This document shows positions 9,213 to 17,653 of a DNA stretch of 64,000 nucleotides, piece after piece. Positions within the stretch are counted from its first letter, which is position 1, and the number at the start of each line of letters is the position of its first letter. Source of the stretch: Adineta ricciae (taxonomy: Eukaryota > Rotifera > Eurotatoria > Adinetida > Adinetidae). The stretch is taken from positions 250,990 to 314,989 of the forward strand of contig CAJNOJ010000068.1 in assembly GCA_905250025.1 (NCBI GenBank). Reading direction: 5' to 3'. Position numbers and translations under genes: made by a program. Below the pieces are notes generated by a model. It was not told the origin of the DNA. It saw only the letters and a list, made by a program, of their open reading frames with translations, and ran no database searches.

Positions 9213-11060
9213 TTATCTCGCATTGCTGCGGAGCACGGCCGTTCCACTCACCTTACCGCGCACGCGGTTGCCTTCAAACACCGCTGCTTTGATATTCACG
9301 GGCATGGTTACTTCAATGGGCTGCTGATACCTCGGAGAAGCAGCCGTGGGCTCGCTGCTGTTGGTCGTGTACCGGATAACCGGGCGGTAACTGTCGGTGG
9401 TAAGCGTTACCACGGCTTTATTGCGTGCTGAATCTGCCTGCACTTTAAACATCACGTTGTACGCGCTGGCGGCATATCCGATGCCGGCCTTTTCGTAGCG
9501 GCGGTACTGGCTTTCCATACGGCGGGCAAAATCGTCCCAGTTCTTATTGCCGGCGCTGCTCCACCCGGTTTCGGCCATGGCGGCGGCGCGCGGAAAGGTC
9601 ATGTAATCTGATTTTTCAGGACTGTGGATGTATTCGCCCCACACGTTCCCCTGCACCCCTACGATGTATTTGGCCTCGGCCGCGGTCAGCTCTGCCGGTA
9701 CCGGTTCGTATTCATACACTTTGCGCAGCGGCAGAAACCCGCCGATGCAATAGGGCTCGAGGTAGGTTTCGCCCTGGTAATAATCGAAGTACATGAACTG
9801 GTTGGGCGTCATCACCACCGGGTGCAGCAGCCGCGCCGCCTGTATGCCGCCTTCGGTGCCGCGCCACGACATCACCGCCGCATTGGGCGCCAGGCCGCCT
9901 TCCAGTATCTCGTCCCACCCGATAATGCGTTTGCCTTTCGTTTGCAGAAACTTCTCGATGCGGGTAATGAAGTAGCTCTGCAGTTCGTGCTCGTCTTTCA
10001 GGTTATTCGCCTTGATGCGTTGCTGGCATTTGGGGCAGGCCTTCCAGCGGTCTTTCGGGCATTCGTCGCCCCCGATGTGGATGATTTCCCCGGGGAACAG
10101 CGCGGCCACTTCGGTAAGCACATCTTCGAGGAATGTGAACGTTTTATCGTTGCCCGCGCAGTACACGTCTTTCTGAATACCCCAGTTCACCGGCATTTTG
10201 AACGGCCCGCCGGAGCACGACAGTTCGGGGTACGCCGCCAGCGCCGCAAGGCTGTGGCCGGGCATTTCTATTTCAGGCACTACGGTAATGAATTTCGATT
10301 GGGCGTAGGCCACCACTTCCTTTATTTCTTCCTGCGTGTAGTAGCCGCCGTGAGGGTGGTTGTTGACGCGGTTGTTGGTGAACTGTGTGCCGTTGCGCCA
10401 CGCGCCCACGGTGGTGAGGCGGGGATACTTCTTGATCTCGATCCGCCAGCCATGGTCTTCCGTCAGGTGCCAGTGAAAGGTGTTGAGTTTGTGCAGCGCC
10501 ATGTAGTCGATGTACTTTTTGAGATAGTCGACCGGGAAGTAATAACGCCCCACGTCGAGCATGAGGCCGCGCCAGCCGAAGCGCGGTTTGTCCGCGATCT
10601 CTGCCGCCGGCAGGGCCGGGGTTTTGGCAACGCCGGTGGGCAGCAGCTGCAAAATGGTTTGCGCGGCATAAAATACGCCCGCCGGTTGCGAGGCGGTGGC
10701 GGTGACCAGGCCGGGTTTGACCGAAAGGCGGTACCCTTCGTTGCCCAGCGTATCCGCCTGCAGGCGCAGTACGATGGCGTTCGCCGGCGCCATTTTACCC
10801 AGCGCGCCTACCGTAAGGGACAGGCCGCTTTGCCGGCGGATGCCGGCAGCCAGTTCTTTGGCCACCTGCTGCAGTGCGGCATTGCCGCTCTCTGTCAGGA
10901 TGCGCGTTTGCGGGGTGAGCATAAAACTGCCTTTGCCGCTTTGGATGTGGAGGGGAGCGGGAATAATGCTGAAACCGGTGTCTGCCGCAGGAGCGGCCAT
11001 TGCAGCAGTGCCCGCAAGGATGGCCGGAAAGAGCATCCTGAGGAATTTGTTCATCTTCAT
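9213..11060 (-). CDS. Beta-N-acetylhexosaminidase, GH20
   Basis: 615 residues from the ATG at 11060 (a second ATG two codons later is possible); the open frame extends further upstream but without a signal peptide. Residues 1-25 form a signal peptide ending AMAAPA. Then the GH20 N-terminal alpha/beta domain, and the catalytic barrel with HWHLTEDHGWRIEIKKYP, the EIEMPGH motif and the catalytic Asp-Glu pair in HIGGDECPK. VQGNVWGEYI lines the sugar site. The C-terminal 80 residues resemble a chitobiase C-terminal beta-domain (YTTNSSEPT...I-VTMPVNIKAAVF). The enzyme releases terminal GlcNAc/GalNAc from chitin oligomers or glycans in the periplasm. No cognate transporter is adjacent. Confidence 0.95.
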   Translation of the reverse strand: MKMNKFLRMLFPAILAGTAAMAAPAADTGFSIIPAPLHIQSGKGSFMLTPQTRILTESGNAALQQVAKELAAGIRRQSGLSLTVGALGKMAPANAIVLRLQADTLGNEGYRLSVKPGLVTATASQPAGVFYAAQTILQLLPTGVAKTPALPAAEIADKPRFGWRGLMLDVGRYYFPVDYLKKYIDYMALHKLNTFHWHLTEDHGWRIEIKKYPRLTTVGAWRNGTQFTNNRVNNHPHGGYYTQEEIKEVVAYAQSKFITVVPEIEMPGHSLAALAAYPELSCSGGPFKMPVNWGIQKDVYCAGNDKTFTFLEDVLTEVAALFPGEIIHIGGDECPKDRWKACPKCQQRIKANNLKDEHELQSYFITRIEKFLQTKGKRIIGWDEILEGGLAPNAAVMSWRGTEGGIQAARLLHPVVMTPNQFMYFDYYQGETYLEPYCIGGFLPLRKVYEYEPVPAELTAAEAKYIVGVQGNVWGEYIHSPEKSDYMTFPRAAAMAETGWSSAGNKNWDDFARRMESQYRRYEKAGIGYAASAYNVMFKVQADSARNKAVVTLTTDSYRPVIRYTTNSSEPTAASPRYQQPIEVTMPVNIKAAVFEGNRVRGKVSGTAVLRSNAR

Positions 11061-11227
11061 GAGTGTGGAGGGTTGATGGTACTGTTCAGCATGCGTATCG
11101 ATACGTGCTGTTTGGTTGAAAAAAGAATGTTTACTGTAGGCGGGCACAAAATATAAATTAATCCCGCAAAAAGAAACTTTTCCGGAGGCTTGATTTTTGT
11201 ACCCTGGTTGGCTAAAAACCGTCGGTT

Positions 11228-11476
11228 ATGGCAACAACAACACTGCACCTCGTTGTAGACGGCGTGCCTTACATCATTCATGCAGCCCCGTTTGTTTTTA
11301 ACCAGGAGGCACGTTTCAGGGTGAACTACAATAACGACGAATATATTTTTGCGTGGGATGAAGAGCTGCTGCGTTTTGCAGCGCTGGGAGACGGGGCGGG
11401 CCTCATTCCCGAAGGGCTGGAAAGGGCCGTTTCAGACCGGCTGAAAGAACAGTTCATTCCTTACAGTATGCGGTAA
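11228..11476 (+). CDS. Small hypothetical protein
   Basis: 82 residues starting MATTTLHLVVDGVPYIIHAAPF. It is rich in alternating hydrophobic residues (beta-strand-like) and has an acidic-aromatic middle (NNDEYIFAWDEELLRF). No family recognised. It has a good ATG, bacterial codon use and a proper gap from the divergent GH20 gene. Its 3' end overlaps the convergent SRPBCC gene by 23 bases. Confidence 0.65.
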   Translation: MATTTLHLVVDGVPYIIHAAPFVFNQEARFRVNYNNDEYIFAWDEELLRFAALGDGAGLIPEGLERAVSDRLKEQFIPYSMR

Positions 11477-11900
11477 AACACTGTAGAATATAATCCCATC
11501 CTTCTTTCGAAGCCATCATTTGCCGGTACCCGGCGCCGCCTTCGCCATGCCGCTCAAAAAAGCGGTGCTCGAATTCAACGGTATCGGGGAGGAAGCGCAC
11601 GCTTACCTCGCTGGCCCTGGCGGGGTCAGGCTCGGGCACGCGGCTGGGGCTGATCTGCCAGCTGAATACGATGAACTCGCCCGCCTGCAGGTCAAGTACC
11701 CGGCCCCAGTCGCAACGGAAGCCGTACGGCCCCGTTTCGTGGCAGAAGCCGCCGCGGCAGCCGTCGATGCTGATCTGTTGCAGCGTGTTTTGCGCCCAGG
11801 TATATTGCCGGGGCCACCAGTTGTCCAGTTCGTGCACGAATTTAGCGTAGGCCTGCCGGGCGGGAATGCCCGTGGCCACCGTGCGCCTGATGCTTTCCAT
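11454..11900 (-). CDS. SRPBCC / AHSA1-like domain protein
   Basis: 148 residues from the ATG at 11900 (MESIRRTVATGIPA-QAYAKFVHELDNWWP). This opening is that of the START/Bet v1-like SRPBCC superfamily, where the first strand and helix are followed by a WW/W-P loop. Later GRVLDLQAGEFIVFSWQISP and EVSVRFLPDTVEFEHRFFERHGEG...GW--ILQCF match AHSA1 domains. Such proteins bind hydrophobic ligands or chaperone partners; the ligand here is unknown. The longer frame back to 12002 overlaps the divergent methyltransferase start and is unlikely. Confidence 0.85.
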   Translation of the reverse strand: MESIRRTVATGIPARQAYAKFVHELDNWWPRQYTWAQNTLQQISIDGCRGGFCHETGPYGFRCDWGRVLDLQAGEFIVFSWQISPSRVPEPDPARASEVSVRFLPDTVEFEHRFFERHGEGGAGYRQMMASKEGWDYILQCFTAYCKE

Positions 11901-12000
11901 AATCGGTGGTTTGCGCTGAAAACCACAAATATAATGCCCGCTACGGCTGAAAGCGGCAGCCCGGAATTTGTTATATTCGGTTACGGCAAACCCCGGATAC

Positions 12001-12675
12001 ATGCGGTATTTTTTCTATTTCCTGTATATCGGCTGGCACTGGAATTTTGAGCTCGCCTGGTTCGTGATCAGGCACGAGCGCGCGGGCGAGCGCCGGTACG
12101 GCATCCGCACTACCGGCACCTACGGCCTCCGCGATGCCATTGCCCCGGCGGACCGGCCGCACGCCACCTGGTACGAGCCGGTCAACTATTATTCCGCCGG
12201 CATGCTCTTCGACCAGTTACAGCCGGCCGACCTGCAAACCCACTTTCTCGATGTGGGCTGCGGCAAAGGGCGGGTGCTGGCCATTGCCGCGGCATATGGC
12301 TTCCGGCATATTACCGGCATCGATTTTTCCCCGAAGCTCTGCGCCGCCGCGGCGCAGTTGCAAACCCTGCTGGTGCAGCGGTACAGCGGCATTGCACTGG
12401 AGGTATTGTGCCTTAACGTGCGGGACTACGACGTGCCGGATTCAGTGGGCGTCATCTTCCTGTTCAACCCGTTTGACGATAATATGATGGAGCTGTTCGT
12501 GGAAAGGGTAGGCGCATCGCTTTACCGCCGCCCGCGCCCGCTGAAAGTGCTATACGCCAACCCGCAGGGAAAACAGCTTTGGCTCGATGCCGGGTTTGAA
12601 GAAACGGCCGCCTTCGAAAAGCTCGGTCACCTGAAAGGCAGCGTGCTCGAATGCAGGCCCGGTAAAAAAGCGTAA
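12001..12675 (+). CDS. Class I SAM-dependent methyltransferase
   Basis: 224 residues from the ATG at 12001 (MRYFFYFLYIGWHWNF); an earlier in-frame start at 11968 would add 11 residues. The N-terminal helix is hydrophobic. Motif I is FLDVGCGKGRVL (about residue 81), motif post-I gives TGIDFSPKL, and the motif IV area reads FLFNPFDD. The substrate is unknown; NPFD differs from the NPPY of DNA methylases. The AraC gene begins 7 bases after the stop, so the two are probably one operon. Confidence 0.85.
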   Translation: MRYFFYFLYIGWHWNFELAWFVIRHERAGERRYGIRTTGTYGLRDAIAPADRPHATWYEPVNYYSAGMLFDQLQPADLQTHFLDVGCGKGRVLAIAAAYGFRHITGIDFSPKLCAAAAQLQTLLVQRYSGIALEVLCLNVRDYDVPDSVGVIFLFNPFDDNMMELFVERVGASLYRRPRPLKVLYANPQGKQLWLDAGFEETAAFEKLGHLKGSVLECRPGKKA

Positions 12676-12682
12676 TTTTAAA

Positions 12683-13555
12683 ATGATGATGGAAGCCGAT
12701 ATCCATACGCTGTTCGACTCCGGCCTGTACCGGGTGCTGGACTTCAAATGCCGCTGCCGGGAGTGCAATACTTCGCGGCCGGAGCAGTCCGCCACCTTTT
12801 CCATCAGCTTCGTGAGAACGGGCAACTTCCTGTTCAACGTATTCCGCCGCTCGCTCGACTCTTACAACGGTTGCATACTCATCACCAAACCGGGGTACGA
12901 CAGAACGGTGACCCATGTGCACGCCGTGCCGGACGAATGCACCATCTTCGATTTTACCCCAGCAGCGTATGCCGAAATACAACACATTTACGGGCGCACG
13001 CGCTTTTTCCGCGACAATGACCTGCACAGCACCCTGTTGCTCGCCGGCCCGGAGCTGGAATACACGCACTTTCATGTTTTGCAGCTGCTGCAGGCGCGGC
13101 AGCGCAACAAGCTGCAGGTAGACCAGCTGGTGGTGGAAATGGTGCATGCCGTGCTGGCCAACATCACCCTGTGCCGCCCCAACACGAAACTCGGCCCGCA
13201 GGTAAAGAAAAACCACCTGCAAACGGTAGAGCGGGCGAAAGCTTTTATCAGCGACCATTTTGTACAGGACATTTCGTTGCAGGATGTGGCTGCGCATTGC
13301 CATGTGAGCCCTTTCCATTTCAGCCGCATCTTTAAGCTGTTCACCGGCTGCCCGCCCCACCAGTTTCTCATGGCCACCCGCCTGAAAAACGCGGCCATTC
13401 TGCTGCGGAATACGCCGCAGCCGGTGGCGGACGTGGGGTTTTCTTCCGGCTTCAACAGCGTGGAGCACTTTGCGGCCGCCTTCCGCCAGCGGTACCGCTG
13501 CTCGCCGACCGATTACCGGCATGCTAAACCGGCGGCGCTGCTGGCGGTAGAGTAG
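12683..13555 (+). CDS. AraC-family transcriptional regulator
   Basis: 290 residues, full length. The N-terminal cupin-like sensor (about 1-160) includes ILITKPGYDRTVTHVH. The C-terminal double helix-turn-helix (about 185-285) has ISLQDVAAHCHVSPFHFSRIFKLFTGCPPHQFLMATRLKNAAILL and VADVGFSSGFNSVEHFAAAFRQRYRCSPTDYR, a canonical AraC pair. Probably co-transcribed with the methyltransferase just upstream. Inducer unknown. Confidence 0.92.
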   Translation: MMMEADIHTLFDSGLYRVLDFKCRCRECNTSRPEQSATFSISFVRTGNFLFNVFRRSLDSYNGCILITKPGYDRTVTHVHAVPDECTIFDFTPAAYAEIQHIYGRTRFFRDNDLHSTLLLAGPELEYTHFHVLQLLQARQRNKLQVDQLVVEMVHAVLANITLCRPNTKLGPQVKKNHLQTVERAKAFISDHFVQDISLQDVAAHCHVSPFHFSRIFKLFTGCPPHQFLMATRLKNAAILLRNTPQPVADVGFSSGFNSVEHFAAAFRQRYRCSPTDYRHAKPAALLAVE

Positions 13556-13556
13556 G

Positions 13557-13740
13557 CCCAGGGTAATGCGGAGCTGCTTTTGCACTGTTAATACCCGTGC
13601 GGCAGCAGAGTAGCTGGCCGCAACGGCAGGGTTGGTAGGGGTTGAGTTGCCCCAGGGTAATGCGGAGCTGCCTTTGCACTGTTCATACCGTGCGGCAGCA
13701 GGGTAGCTGGCCGCAGCGGTTGCGGTTGAATAAACCAGAG
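13557..13740 (+). repeat. Tandem direct duplication, period about 94 bp
   Basis: The sequence CCCAGGGTAATGCGGAGCTG...CACTGTT...CGTGCGGCAGCAG-GTAGCTGGCCGCA-CGG occurs at 13557 and again at 13651 with a few substitutions. It lies just after the AraC stop, in the non-coding space before the DinB gene. Function unknown. Confidence 0.8.
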
Positions 13741-13889
13741 CCGGTCCCAAAAGCTTTCCGTTAGCCTGTCTGCATCTTTCAATCGCCCTGGTGTCACCAC
13801 TGTAAGGCGTTCCCAAATGCGCAAGATTCCTTAGTAACCTGCGGGCGCGGACGGGTAATTTTATGCTGTCAACAAATACGACAGTTTTT

Positions 13890-14228
13890 ATGAAATCACA
13901 ATTGTTATCAACGCTGGAAACTTCCCGGAAATACACGCTGGAGGTTGCGGACGCCATGCCGGCCGGTCAATATGGCTTTAAACCTGTGGACGGAGTGTGG
14001 AATTTTGGGGAATTAATGCATCACATTGCCTACGGCATCCACTGGTGGAGCGAGAATTTTATCCGGGGCAACGAAATGGAGTGGGCGCCGCCTGCCACGG
14101 AAAGCGATAAAAAGAAAATACGGGCCGCGCTGGAAAAGGCGTACGATACCCTGGCGGCATCCATCGGGGCAGGGGAGCCGGCCCCGGCGGCCGTGAGCGG
14201 TTTTCACAATACGCGCCATCACATTGCG
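13890..14228 (+). CDS. DinB-family (DinB/YfiT metalloenzyme-like) protein, 3' end lost in gap
   Basis: About 113 residues are visible before the gap. MKSQLLSTLETSRKYTLEVADAMP is the first helix, then FGELMHHIAYGIHWW, with the histidines expected of the four-helix DinB metal site. The family is typically 150-170 residues. The ATG at 13890 gives the best N-terminus; an earlier ATG at 13863 is in frame. The gene is cut by Ns, and sequence after the gap is not bacterial, so the gene does not continue there. Confidence 0.85.
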
Positions 14229-14320
14229 NNNNNNNNNNNNNNNNNNNNNNNNNNNNNNNNNNNNNNNNNNNNNNNNNNNNNNNNNNNNNNNNNNNNNNNN
14301 NNNNNNNNNNNNNNNNNNNN
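14229..14320. other. Assembly gap (92 N)
   Basis: Run of undefined bases that separates bacterial from eukaryotic sequence. Confidence 1.
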
Positions 14321-15203
14321 GTTGCGACGTGGTCATCGCATTTTCCTTACTTATTCATTGGATACTTTGGAATAAAAACGATCATCCTTTGTTATAGGAT
14401 ATAAAAGGCGGTACAATCATCATTTAAGCTCATACTCTCAACTATCAACTTCAAAGTCACTTGATATTTTGACTGTCATTTTGAAAACGTAGGTAGTACT
14501 CAACACTTATACGAGTGATCTGTGCGATGAGTCATACGCTGGTATTACCGATGGTTTATACTTAGATGAAAGGATGGGTAGTGTCGTTAACAGGTTATAC
14601 CTATGTAATACGATTATGGGTGTCGTTGGATAGTCATATATAAAGGTGACTGATAGTGCTTATTGAAAAGAATTACATCCTCATAGATTTTCGTTCAATT
14701 TTGTACAGTATCTTGTTCGTTAAAGGTAGTTTTTTTTTGTAAAATATATGTTCTTTTCTAATTGTTTAATAAACCAAAAGAACTAAATACTTACTACTAT
14801 TTTATCAAGTCTCATTATCAGTTTTCAATGAAATAATGGTTGGAAATGGTGCCAGAGACAAATGCGATTATTGCGTCGTGATTGCGGCGCAACTGCGATT
14901 TTTTTACCGCAATTGTGCGCAATCACAAACATGGGTATTAACAGTATAAGAAGAGATGATAATATCCCATCAGAATCTAAAACTTTCAAGTAACTATTAC
15001 GAACCAAAAGTTTATTTCATATGATAATAATGATGTTAATCGTAGAACAATGAACGAATTTCGTTGCTCTTGCATCCATTCCATCAGAAAATATTTGTAA
15101 AAAAATTGAGTACATTTGTCGTCTGCTGAAATATCGTGCCACGACTCCTATCAATTATTTTCTAAATTTATTTTGCTAATAATGTATATAAAAAACATGA
15201 GAT
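14321..15203. other. AT-rich eukaryotic DNA, no gene seen
   Basis: Composition switches at once from GC-rich coding to AT-rich non-coding sequence. No frame of convincing composition. Confidence 0.5.
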
Positions 15204-15479
15204 GCCTAATTCGACTTATCTTATAAGTCGACCCCCGACAGGCTAGTATGAATTTGAATATAAATAGATATCTATATCACACTTACAACAAATCAGTAGA
15301 TAGGAATAGAAATAGATTTAGTTTGACTGATACATATACACACCCACACCCTCACTTATATCTGTCTCGATTGAGGGTGTCGCCGTGGGTGTGAGGGTAT
15401 GTATGTATAAGTAAAACTAAATCTATTTCTATTCCTAAGTGTGCTAGGAATTGGTCACTTATATTATAAGTCGAATTAC
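15204..15479. mobile_element. MITE-like palindromic element, family A copy 1
   Basis: Begins GCCTAATTCGACTTAT and ends ATAAGTCGAATTA, an inverted terminal repeat. Internally a second inverted pair folds back: AGGAATAGAAATAGATTTAGTTT against AACTAAATCTATTTCTATTCCT, with CACACCC tracts at the loop. No coding capacity. A second copy lies at 36917-37212. Confidence 0.75.
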
Positions 15480-15489
15480 ACTGAAAAAA

Positions 15490-16270
15490 AAAGGTAGTCC
15501 ACCAAGCCATTCCGGTTTAGTGATGGCCCACCAAACTATTTTAAGTTTGGCGCCACCAAAATAGTTCCGTAGCGTAAATAAAGAACTTTTTTTAGGTTTT
15601 GAGGACCAAAAAGGTTTCGTGCTGTTGTTGCCAAACCATTGAAAGGTTCAGCAGCGTGTATACTGAACTTTTTTGGTTTCGTATGTCCGCTACAAAACCT
15701 GTCATAGCTTCGTAGAGCACATAAAGGTTTCGAAATAGACTTACGAAACCATGTAAGATTTCGTATTAGAGATGCCGAGCCTTTATGTACATCACGAGTA
15801 CGGGTGCCACTTTAACTTTATTTTACTTTAAAAAAGTAAAGTAAAGTAAAGTAAAAAGGATACTTTACTTTATCGGGTGAAGTAAAGATAGGATTAATCA
15901 CTTTACTTTACTCAGCAAAATAAAGATAAAGTGCCACCCCTAATCGCTAGGGTGACTGAGGTTTCGCATTTCAGATGCCGAACCTTCCTGAGTTCCGTAC
16001 CAGGCCTCCAGAACCATACCTCATTTTCCGAAACCATGAAGGGTTCCGCGCTACACTTCCCGAACAGTTTATCATATTACCGAACCATCACGGTTCCGCC
16101 GTACACCTCCGTAGCCATTCATCCCTTTCCGAAGCCATAAATGGCTCCGTACCAGACCTACAAAACCACTCCTCATCTCACGAAACCATCAAGAGTTCCG
16201 TGCTAGAGCTCCTGATCCATTAATTTCTAAACGGAGGCCTGAGGGGTTTCGCCCGATACCTTCCGAACCA
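15490..16270. repeat. Degenerate tandem array of GGTTCCG-type units, about 51 bp each
   Basis: Units starting CCGAA(A)CCAT begin at about 15978, 16028, 16080, 16129 and 16180, spaced 49-52 bases; each carries a short inverted pair (GAACC...GGTTC). More diverged units fill 15490-15790. Because 51 is a multiple of three, short frames stay open across the array, but the translation has no protein character. The array is interrupted by a small element at 15802-15939. Confidence 0.65.
15802..15939. mobile_element. Small palindromic MITE-like insertion
   Basis: 138 bp bounded by GGGTGCCACTTTA and TAAAGTGCCACCC inverted repeats, filled with TTTACTTT/AAAGTAAA repeats. It sits inside the tandem array. 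Confidence 0.7.
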
Positions 16271-16657
16271 TCGAGTTTGAGTGGTCAGTCTTTTGTGTTT
16301 TAGGCTGATATATGGTCCTGTTATGGCGTGTACTGTCCGGCTAATCATTCAAATGACTTGGCTACATGGAGGTCAATTAGATAGATAAGTATACACTTAT
16401 TTCTTCCCATATATTATTCTTCGCTGTTTAGGTTATATGTTGGGCGGAATGCGCGAATGAATTATAACTACTTCTTGTCAGCGAATACCTGTGTTTGTGC
16501 TTTAGAATTACTTCAGGTCGCCAGCGGTCTGTTATTGATGGAGAAGCGCGATCAAGCGGACGAGAGAAAGGTAGGAATTTTCATTTTACATAGCTGTTTG
16601 AGTGAGTCTATGTTCAGCTGTGAGTAGTATAGGCAATTCTGTGCGCGGCGTAGGTAA

Positions 16658-17112
16658 GGCGTTCTTGTGAGTGAGTAGTCCTTTTCCATGAGAGTCTTTA
16701 TCTGTCTGATCCTGCCCAGTACGATAAGACGCCAGCACAGTAGGGTATTTCGCTAGTTCTTTCTGTGAAAGTCATATTTACACCGTCAGACATCTGATCC
16801 TCGACGACCTAGAAGGTTTATACATAGATGAAATTGTTTTGAGTTGTATTCATGCATGCCATATATGATATACACAAGGAAGTGGAAAGTTATAAATGTT
16901 TCTAGGCGCTACTTGAGTAAAAGTAAGTGTGAGAAGTGAATTGAAGCAGTTCGAAACATTTGTAACTTTCCAGTTCCTTGTGTATATCATATATGACATG
17001 CATGAATACAACTCAAAACAATTTCATCTATGTATAGACCTTCTAGGTCGTCAAGGATCAGACAGATAAAGATTCTCATGGAAAAGGATTACGCACTCAC
17101 CAAGGGCGTCAA
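16658..17112. mobile_element. Fold-back element with long arms
   Basis: The left arm (16658-16900: TAGTCCTTTTCCATGAGAG, TTTATCTGTCTGATCC, GACGACCTAGAAGGT, CATATATGATATACACAAGGAA) is the reverse complement of 16950-17112. The left arm has an extra 60-70 bases (about 16732-16799) flanked by TCTGATCC on both sides, like a later insertion with a duplicated target. Confidence 0.7.
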
Positions 17113-17139
17113 TGGTGGGAAATTCTCCAGAGGTATTGC

Positions 17140-17284
17140 ATATGGAAACCCTCAGAAAAACCTTTTGAAAATATTTTTGGGAAAGAGTTCGTGCGAAACC
17201 TTTTCTACGGAACCTTTAGATTTTTTCCAGGAATGGCTTCGTACGAAACCTTTTTACGACCAAACCATCTGAGGTTTAGCGATT
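17140..17284. repeat. Further GGTTCCG-type units, inverted relative to 15490-16270
   Basis: CGTGCGAAACC and CGTACGAAACC recur 50 bases apart with ACGGAACC between. With the array on the other side they flank the fold-back core, suggesting one composite element of about 1.8 kb. Confidence 0.5.
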
Positions 17285-17653
17285 GTGCCCGCCAATCGAT
17301 TGCTTTTTGGTTTGGTAAAACACCTTNATATGGATGCCAGTGGAGGAACTTTTTATTTTCGATGGAATGATATTTTAACACAAGCAGCCGCGTTAGCCTT
17401 CCTGGATGATATGAATCAATTTTATGTCTTTCGTGATTTCACTTACAGCCATTTAACAATGCTTCAACCACCAAAGGGTGCTTATGGTGGTTTGGTCGTT
17501 GGTACAGATCATAGTACAATTCACGGTGTTACTCCCACCAGCGAAAGTTTAACCTTGATTCAAAACTACGCTCTTGCACATCAAATGTCCAAAACGGGCA
17601 AATGTGTACTTCATCCCTTTGCGAATTTTAAAGGAAATGAATGTGATGAATGA
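17285..17653 (+). pseudogene. GT15-like (Kre2/Mnt1-type) mannosyltransferase C-terminal fragment
   Basis: About 107 good residues after one undefined base at 17327. MDASGGTFYFRWNDILTQAAALAFL resembles the conserved SGGFYYERWGDAPVHSIA region of fungal GT15 alpha-1,2-mannosyltransferases. The following FRDFTYSHL and a Cys-containing tail (GKCVLHPF) fit the same C-terminus. The upstream catalytic half is absent: the repeat element ends just before the frame begins. It is either a gene broken by the element or a remnant. Stop at 17651-17653. Confidence 0.4.

Noticed and set aside
9624..11156. 510-codon plus-strand open frame over the GH20 gene
   Set aside because: Antisense shadow of a GC-rich gene; low-complexity Arg/His/Gly-rich translation, while the minus strand gives a complete GH20 enzyme.
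11901..12002. Longer N-terminus for the SRPBCC gene
   Set aside because: Would overlap the divergent methyltransferase start; the ATG at 11900 opens with the family's first strand.
12464..13957. 497-codon minus-strand open frame
   Set aside because: Antisense to the methyltransferase and AraC genes, no motif; a product of high GC.
2947..14228. Whole bacterial block as a functional horizontal transfer
   Set aside because: No introns or host-like composition, bacterial terminators intact, genes cut at both artificial-looking borders; contamination is simpler, though not proven.
15978..16230. CRISPR-like array
   Set aside because: Units are degenerate over their whole length, without identical repeats and unique spacers, and the DNA is eukaryotic.
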